Source: Gilvimarinus sp. DA14
GTDB lineage: Bacteria; Pseudomonadota; Gammaproteobacteria; Pseudomonadales; Cellvibrionaceae
Reading direction: 5' to 3'
Assembly: GCF_024204685.1 (NCBI RefSeq)
Contig: NZ_CP100350.1
Span: forward strand, 62,001-126,000
Length of the DNA: 64,000 nt
The position numbers and the translations under genes are program-made. The notes under the pieces are model-generated. The model saw nothing but the letters and a program-made list of their open reading frames with translations, searched no databases and was not told where the DNA came from. The stretch's first letter is position 1. Every line of letters starts with the position of its first letter. Positions 59,083 to 64,000 of this stretch are shown in pieces.

Positions 59083-59637
59083 GAGCTGGCGATCGTCTTT
59101 GCACGCTGCGGAAAATTCAATTGACAGGCAATAAAGGTGGGGCGTGAAAAGGGGCGGCGTCGCTGCTCGTTTTTTGCCTCGGCGCCCAAGGCCACTTACA
59201 TAAGACGACTCCGCCTTAGTTGAACAAATCCCAGTCTAGTAGCGGCGTATAATCGCCCGCTGATTTATCGGAATAACTCTCTCCACTCGGATTACAGACC
59301 CGCCTACTTTTTACCAGACACTCACCCTTTGATGGGGCGTGTAATGGTAAAAGATTTTGTCGCCTAGGTTTATCGTTAACATGGTTAAGTGCCATTAAGT
59401 TACGCAAAGCTGCCAAGCAGCCCGTTTGGCTATTGCTATAATTGACCGGTTAGAGCCACACCAATGTGCTTGTAAGCAGAGTCTTACCGGCCGAATAAAC
59501 GCGGCGAAGTGTGTCCACTTTTGTTTTACGCAAGAGGTGGGGCGCTTGGCGCTTTTACACCTGTTAACTTACGCCGCGACTGTGTTTAAACCGTACCTGC
59601 TATACCCGTTATAGTGACAACAATTATAGGAGCCGTT

Positions 59638-62229
59638 ATGGCAATAAAGTCTCTTGCGCGCCTCGCTGTTACAGGCGCTGTTCTGGCAGCCTTATCTGCT
59701 TGCCAGTCTACCGAATCGCAATCTTCTGATGAGCCCCAGGCCAAGAGCCAGCGCGATGCCAGTATCTGGCCGCAAATCCAGAGCGAAGTGCGCAAAGATC
59801 CGGCAATTGAGTCCCGCATCGAAGAAATTTTGTCCCAGATGACGCTGGAAGAGAAAGTGGGACAGATGATTCAGCCGGAAATTCGTCATTTAACCGCTGA
59901 AGACGTACGCAAGTATCACATCGGTTCGGTTTTGAACGGTGGCGGCTCCTATCCGAATGCGGACAAATATGCCTCCGTGGAGGATTGGTTGGACTTGGCG
60001 GATGCCTATTACGAAGCCTCGATAGATAAAACCGGCGGTCGTTTGGGGATTCCCATTATGTGGGGTACCGATGCCGTACACGGTGTGGGTAATGTCGTGG
60101 GTGCTACTTTGTTTCCTCACAATATTGCGTTGGGTGCGGCTGATAATCCAGAGCTGTTAGAGCAAATTGGCTGGGCTACGGCGCGCGAGTTATCGGTTAC
60201 CGGTATTGATTGGGATTTCTCGCCCACGGTCGCGGTAGCGCGTAATGAACGCTGGGGACGTACTTACGAATCCTGGTCTGAAGGGCCGGACATTGTCGGT
60301 GCCTATGCCGGCGAAATGGTTCGCGGACTACAGGGCGAGCCTGACAGCGACGAGTTTTTAGGTAAAGGCCGTATTGTCGCCACGGCAAAGCACTTTATCG
60401 GCGATGGCGGCACCAAAGATGGCATTGATCGCGGTGACACCACCGGTGATGAAAAGCACTTGCGTGATATTCACGGCGCTGGTTACTTCACCTCGATTGA
60501 AGCCGGTGTTCAAGTGGTTATGGCTTCTTTCACCCGCTGGGACGGCATTCGCATGCACGGTCATAAGTATCTGCTGACAGATGTCTTAAAAGATCGTATG
60601 GGTTTCGATGGCCTGGTGGTGGGCGATTGGAGCGGTCACAGCTTTGTAAAAGGTTGCTCGGCTACCAATTGCCCGGCTTCGGTTAACGCCGGGTTGGACA
60701 TTTTTATGGCGCCGGACCCGGACTGGAAAGAACTGTACGCCAATACCATTCAAAACGTAAAAGACGGCGATATTCCTATGAGCCGTATCGACGATGCGGT
60801 TAGCCGTATTTTGCGGGTAAAACTGCGCGCCGGCTTGTTTGAAGCGCCCAAACCTTCGGCCCGTCCGCTGGCTGGTAAAGCAGAGTTGCTGGGCGCCGCC
60901 GAGCACCGCGCGATTGCGCGCCAAGCGGTTCGCGAGTCTCTGGTTATGCTGAAAAATTCAGATAACCTGCTGCCTTTATCCCGTAACCTGAACGTGCTGG
61001 TGGCCGGAGATGGCGCCGATGATATTGGCAAGCAAGCGGGCGGTTGGTCTGTGACCTGGCAGGGCACTGGTAATACCAACGACGATTTCCCAGGTGCCAC
61101 ATCTATTTACGACGGTATCAAGCAAGCGGTTGAAGCCGGTGGCGGCAGTGTGCAGCTGAGCGAAGATGGCTCTTATAAATCCAAGCCGGATGTCGCACTG
61201 GTTGTGTATGGAGAAGACCCATACGCCGAGATGCAGGGCGATATTTCCAACCTGGCCTATAAGCGGGGCTCGACCAAAGATTTGCAGTTGTTGCAATCAC
61301 TGCGCGAGCAGAACATTCCGGTAGTATCGCTGTTTATTACCGGCCGCCCGCTGTGGATGAACCGTGAGCTAAACGCTTCCGATGCCTTTGTCGTGGTGTG
61401 GCAGCCGGGTACCGAGGGCAACGGGGTAGCCGATGTTATTTTCCGCGATAACGCCGGTAACATTAACTATGAAATGGGTGGCAAGCTGTCTTTCTCGTGG
61501 CCTAAAACCCCTAGCCAGGTGCCCTTGAATGTCGGTGATGCAGAGTATGATCCGCTGTTCCCCTACGGCTTTGGCTTAACCTATAGCGACACAGATACCT
61601 TGGGCGACAATTTATCGGAAGAAGGGCTCAAAGAAGCGGAAACTTCCGATGTGCTGACGCTGTTTAACCGTCGTCCTATTGATCCGTGGGGCATTGAAAT
61701 TGTCGGTGCGCAAAACGACCGTGAAGTAATGAACAGCAAATCGGTATCCACCTCTACCGTCTCGGTAACGGCCGTGGATCGCAACGAACAGGAAGACGCC
61801 CGCCGCGTCGTGTGGAATGGTAAGGGCGAAGGCCTAGTGGCTCTGTTTGTCGAAGAACGTCAGGATTGGAGTGGTTATATTGAAGACAATGCCGCCCTAA
61901 TCTTTGATATCAAGTTGGATAAAGCGCCCACAGACACGACTTACCTGCGCTTTGGTTGCGGCTCATACTGCGCTGCCGATATGGAGGTGACGCAAGGCTT
62001 TAAGGAGCATTTGGCGGGTACAGGCTGGCAAACAGTGACTATTGATCTGAGCTGTTTTCCCGATGCCGGAGCTAATTTTGGCCTGAGCCAGCCGCAGGAA
62101 GAGTACATCACCCAGGTGTTGCGTCCTTTCAGCTTTGTTACCAGTGGCGAGATGGATCTGACGTTTGCTAATGTGCGAGTAGAAAAACACAAGGCTACTA
62201 GCGCGATGGTAACCTGTCAGGGCGAGTAA
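59638..62229 (+). CDS. GH3 beta-glucosidase-type lipoprotein with ExoP-like C-terminus
   Basis: An 863-residue outer-membrane lipoprotein (signal ending LSAC). The GH3 N-domain includes IPIMWGTDAVHGVGNVVGAT and the nucleophile Asp330 in VVGDWSGHS; the C-domain has KNSDNLLPLSRNLNVLVAG and the GRPLWMNREL region. The last 200 residues form the galactose-binding-like ExoP domain found in marine exo-beta-glucanases. Substrates are likely beta-1,3/1,4-glucan oligosaccharides. The ATG at 59638 follows AGGAG. Its 555-bp upstream gap carries a CGTTAACATGGTTAAG stretch (59377) like one before TonB receptor 1, and no gene. Confidence 0.92.
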   Translation: MAIKSLARLAVTGAVLAALSACQSTESQSSDEPQAKSQRDASIWPQIQSEVRKDPAIESRIEEILSQMTLEEKVGQMIQPEIRHLTAEDVRKYHIGSVLNGGGSYPNADKYASVEDWLDLADAYYEASIDKTGGRLGIPIMWGTDAVHGVGNVVGATLFPHNIALGAADNPELLEQIGWATARELSVTGIDWDFSPTVAVARNERWGRTYESWSEGPDIVGAYAGEMVRGLQGEPDSDEFLGKGRIVATAKHFIGDGGTKDGIDRGDTTGDEKHLRDIHGAGYFTSIEAGVQVVMASFTRWDGIRMHGHKYLLTDVLKDRMGFDGLVVGDWSGHSFVKGCSATNCPASVNAGLDIFMAPDPDWKELYANTIQNVKDGDIPMSRIDDAVSRILRVKLRAGLFEAPKPSARPLAGKAELLGAAEHRAIARQAVRESLVMLKNSDNLLPLSRNLNVLVAGDGADDIGKQAGGWSVTWQGTGNTNDDFPGATSIYDGIKQAVEAGGGSVQLSEDGSYKSKPDVALVVYGEDPYAEMQGDISNLAYKRGSTKDLQLLQSLREQNIPVVSLFITGRPLWMNRELNASDAFVVVWQPGTEGNGVADVIFRDNAGNINYEMGGKLSFSWPKTPSQVPLNVGDAEYDPLFPYGFGLTYSDTDTLGDNLSEEGLKEAETSDVLTLFNRRPIDPWGIEIVGAQNDREVMNSKSVSTSTVSVTAVDRNEQEDARRVVWNGKGEGLVALFVEERQDWSGYIEDNAALIFDIKLDKAPTDTTYLRFGCGSYCAADMEVTQGFKEHLAGTGWQTVTIDLSCFPDAGANFGLSQPQEEYITQVLRPFSFVTSGEMDLTFANVRVEKHKATSAMVTCQGE

Positions 62230-62248
62230 CATTACCTTGCAGTGAAAT

Positions 62249-62276
62249 TAAAAAACCGCCTTCGGGCGGTTTTTTA
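62249..62276 (+). terminator. Terminator of the GH3 gene
   Basis: AAAAACCGCC, TTC, GGGCGGTTTTTT; works in both directions and also suits the convergent lyase gene. Confidence 0.9.
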
Positions 62277-62279
62277 TGC

Positions 62280-63137
62280 TCAGGGCGAAGTTAAAACGCG
62301 AAGATTATTCAGTAACAAAAAAGAATCGCGCTGCGGCGCCCAGTCGGGCGTATTGCCACCGTGGAAGGTGGAGAGATAAACGCCGCCCACCCGGCCTGCC
62401 GGTGTATCTTGTAGGCGGTAGCTGATGTTATTGAGGCTGAGAACTTCCTCATTGTCGAACCAGACCTGCAGCTCGCCGTTTTCTTCACCCACATTGTTAA
62501 CTTTTACCCGTTGCTGTAGGCAGTGCCAGCGCCCCGGCACAAATGATTTTCCCAGTTCGATATCCTGTCCCCACTGTTGACCGCCATATTGCCCGTTAGG
62601 TGACGGTGGTAGGTAGGCATAGACCACTGCACGGCCGTTTGTGCGCCACATAAACCGCAGCGTCCAACCGTTGCTGCCATCTGGCTGATTGCCACCCGAG
62701 CGAGCCCAGGAGTCGCTCGCGCCCATAAGGCCGGGTAACTTACCGCCTTTGCCAAAATCAAAACCCGCTTTGAATTTAAGGCAATATTTAAGGGTTAAGC
62801 TTTCGTAGGAGCTCGCCAACGAGTCGGTGCCGGCAAACACTATAGGAAGTTGTACACCGCCTTGTTGCGGGCCGACTGCTCCCTCTGGGTAACGTATCAG
62901 TAGCGAGTAGCTGTCTCCAGGTGCTTCGGGAGTTTTAATGACTTCGGTGGTATCAACACGAGATTGCCAAGGCGTGTTCCATTGCTGCGGCCAATCCGGT
63001 TCGTCAAAACGGTAGTTCATTAGTACTGACGATTCTGTGGCAGCACCCTGGTTGGCGCTAAGCGCTAGGCTGAGCAACAGCAGAGTCAGTGGTTTAGGTG
63101 TTATTTTTTTGTCCCGGTTTTGGCTAACCATAAGCAT
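62280..63137 (-). CDS. Secreted PL14-like polysaccharide lyase (probable)
   Basis: A 285-residue protein with a signal peptide (PLTLLLLSLALSANQGAA) and a concanavalin-like beta-sandwich. The blocks KFKAGFDFGKGGKLPGLMGA, NGWTLRFMWRTNGRAVVYAY, WHCLQQRVKVNN and GGVYLSTFHGGNTPDWAPQR are shared by the PL14-type lyases that cut alginate or glucuronans. Catalysis is not certain from sequence. The start used here shares a base with the stop of the transglycosylase gene (TGATG). Confidence 0.75.
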   Translation of the reverse strand: MLMVSQNRDKKITPKPLTLLLLSLALSANQGAATESSVLMNYRFDEPDWPQQWNTPWQSRVDTTEVIKTPEAPGDSYSLLIRYPEGAVGPQQGGVQLPIVFAGTDSLASSYESLTLKYCLKFKAGFDFGKGGKLPGLMGASDSWARSGGNQPDGSNGWTLRFMWRTNGRAVVYAYLPPSPNGQYGGQQWGQDIELGKSFVPGRWHCLQQRVKVNNVGEENGELQVWFDNEEVLSLNNISYRLQDTPAGRVGGVYLSTFHGGNTPDWAPQRDSFLLLNNLRVLTSP

Positions 63138-63736
63138 CAGCGCCAGTTGTCCCAAGCGTCCATTACTTTTGCCGAGTAGCGATAGCTGCCGTAGCTACCA
63201 TTGTAGCGCGCTAAGGCTTCGGCCAAATGGCCGTCGGCCACCTCAAGGTAGTGTTTGAGAATAATACAGCCGTAGCGCAGATTGGTGTTTAGGTCGATTA
63301 AGTTATCATCGGGGCGGCCGATTTCATTTTTCCAAAAGGGCATAACTTGCATAATCCCCTGGGCGCCCACGGGGGAAATGGCAAAGCGATCAAAATGGCT
63401 TTCGATTTCAATCACTGCCAGCACCAGTTCGGGTTTTACCCCGGCCGCTGTGGCCTCGCGATGTACCGCGCGCAATAGGCTAAGCCGTTGGTCTGGATTT
63501 TTAACGTACTTTTCCAGGCGCCCGTCCATCAGCATCAGCCAGGCCTGGGCGTCAAAACGGTCGGTAAAACTGTCGGCCTGCTCGATATGGTTCTTCAGCA
63601 GTTTGCGCAGCTCTGAGTCTATGGCTTCGACTGGCGCGACGATCTGATTGGCCTGACTCCAGGCAGGAAGGGGTAGGGCGCTGCCAAGCAGCGCCCAGAT
63701 AAGGAACAATGCCGGTTTAAAGGCCGAGCTTTTCAC
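63137..63736 (-). CDS. Lytic transglycosylase (SLT domain), periplasmic
   Basis: A 199-residue murein hydrolase with signal peptide (FKPALFLIWALLGSALPLPA). The SLT domain begins LVLAVIEIESHFDRFAISPV with catalytic Glu in IEIESHF, then GAQGIMQVMPFWKNEIG and LRYGCIILKHYLEVADG and ARYNGSYG. The start is a GTG at 63736 that overlaps the end of proS by 20 bp; no ribosome site is obvious, as expected for a coupled gene. Cuts beta-1,4 bonds of peptidoglycan to 1,6-anhydro sugars. Confidence 0.9.
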   Translation of the reverse strand: MKSSAFKPALFLIWALLGSALPLPAWSQANQIVAPVEAIDSELRKLLKNHIEQADSFTDRFDAQAWLMLMDGRLEKYVKNPDQRLSLLRAVHREATAAGVKPELVLAVIEIESHFDRFAISPVGAQGIMQVMPFWKNEIGRPDDNLIDLNTNLRYGCIILKHYLEVADGHLAEALARYNGSYGSYRYSAKVMDAWDNWR

Positions 63737-64000
63737 GCAGTAGCGCTTGCAGCTCATCCACGCTGACATCTTGTTTCTCGCTGTCGCGACGACCTTTGTA
63801 TTCCACCGTGCCAGCCTCCAGGCCGCGCTCGCCGATGACGATTCGGTGGGGAATACCCATGAGGTCTGTATTCGCCAATAGCACGCCCAAGCGGGCGTTT
63901 TTCTCGTCCATAAACAGTACATCCACACCGGCTTCGCTTAATTGCTGATACAGGCTTTCACACAGTTCAGCCACGCGCTCAGATTTATGCATGTTAATGG
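63717..64000 (-). CDS. proS: Prolyl-tRNA synthetase, C-terminal end (partial)
   Basis: The anticodon-binding domain of bacterial ProS: MHKSERVAELCESLYQQLSE, ARLGVLLANTDLMGIPHRIV, VEYKGRRDSEKQDVSVDELQ, ending REKLGL. The frame is open to the end of the window, so the catalytic part lies outside. Overlaps the transglycosylase start. Confidence 0.93.
   Translation of the reverse strand, partial: INMHKSERVAELCESLYQQLSEAGVDVLFMDEKNARLGVLLANTDLMGIPHRIVIGERGLEAGTVEYKGRRDSEKQDVSVDELQALLREKLGL

Overview
The window looks like a chromosomal segment from a marine or plant-polymer-degrading gammaproteobacterium, most likely a member of the Cellvibrionaceae or a close relative (inference). The reasons are a Vfr-type CRP next to an OsmC gene, surface lipoprotein glycoside hydrolases (GH9 with a long Ser-rich linker, two GH43, GH3 with an ExoP-like C-terminus), two giant TonB-dependent receptors, and three flavin-dependent halogenase homologues with SapC and a cupin_8/JmjC protein. 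Housekeeping genes anchor both ends: dnaK (3' end), dnaJ and gltX on the left, proS (C-terminal end) on the right.

Layout. 0-2 kb: dnaK-dnaJ. 2.3-5.8 kb: sugar isomerase, Gfo/Idh/MocA oxidoreductase and MFS permease operon. 6-7.4 kb: crp and osmC, divergent. 7.6-9.5 kb: GH9 cellulase lipoprotein. 9.8-12.2 kb: sulfide/persulfide detoxification operon (ArsR-type persulfide sensor, rhodanese, TauE/SafE, ETHE1-like dioxygenase). 12.3-14.9 kb: waaC and gltX. 15-16.1 kb: two tandem copies of a repeat-promoter-tRNA-Ala(GGC) unit, the first interrupted in its T arm by a structured element. 16.1-22.8 kb: an integrative island at the intact tRNA-Ala with integrase, small genes, an AT-rich cargo gene, excisionase-like and winged-helix genes, iteron-like repeats and a DUF4156 lipoprotein. 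22.8-23.5 kb: more structured repeats. 23.5-26.2 kb: HigB-like toxin with an altered C-terminus, a HigA-ImmA/IrrE fusion and a Beta-family protein. 26.3-31.7 kb: transporters, an SDR/MarR pair and a gene graveyard. 31.7-36.1 kb: divergent GH43 lipoproteins and a GST. 36-38.3 kb: a small unknown protein, a glutaredoxin-like protein and a CynX-type MFS. 38.5-44.8 kb: a MITE-like element, MscS, a 7TM diguanylate cyclase and a PP2C/anti-sigma/STAS partner-switch operon. 45.7-62.2 kb: two TonB receptor loci with halogenase homologues, SapC, cupin_8 and GH3. 62.3-64 kb: a secreted PL14-like protein, a lytic transglycosylase and proS.

How it fits together. Much of the window serves glycan capture. 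Outer-membrane receptors import oligosaccharides released by surface GH9, GH3, GH43 and PL14-like enzymes. Permeases (MFS, GntP, AEC) and the isomerase/oxidoreductase pair then handle the products, and CRP and palindromic operators are the likely control points. The most unusual material is non-coding: 30-nt elements built of four heptamers (2-10 kb), and hairpin repeats whose stems change by compensation while small loops stay similar (15-23.5 kb), one of them sitting exactly in a tRNA T arm. No rRNA operon and no CRISPR array was seen.
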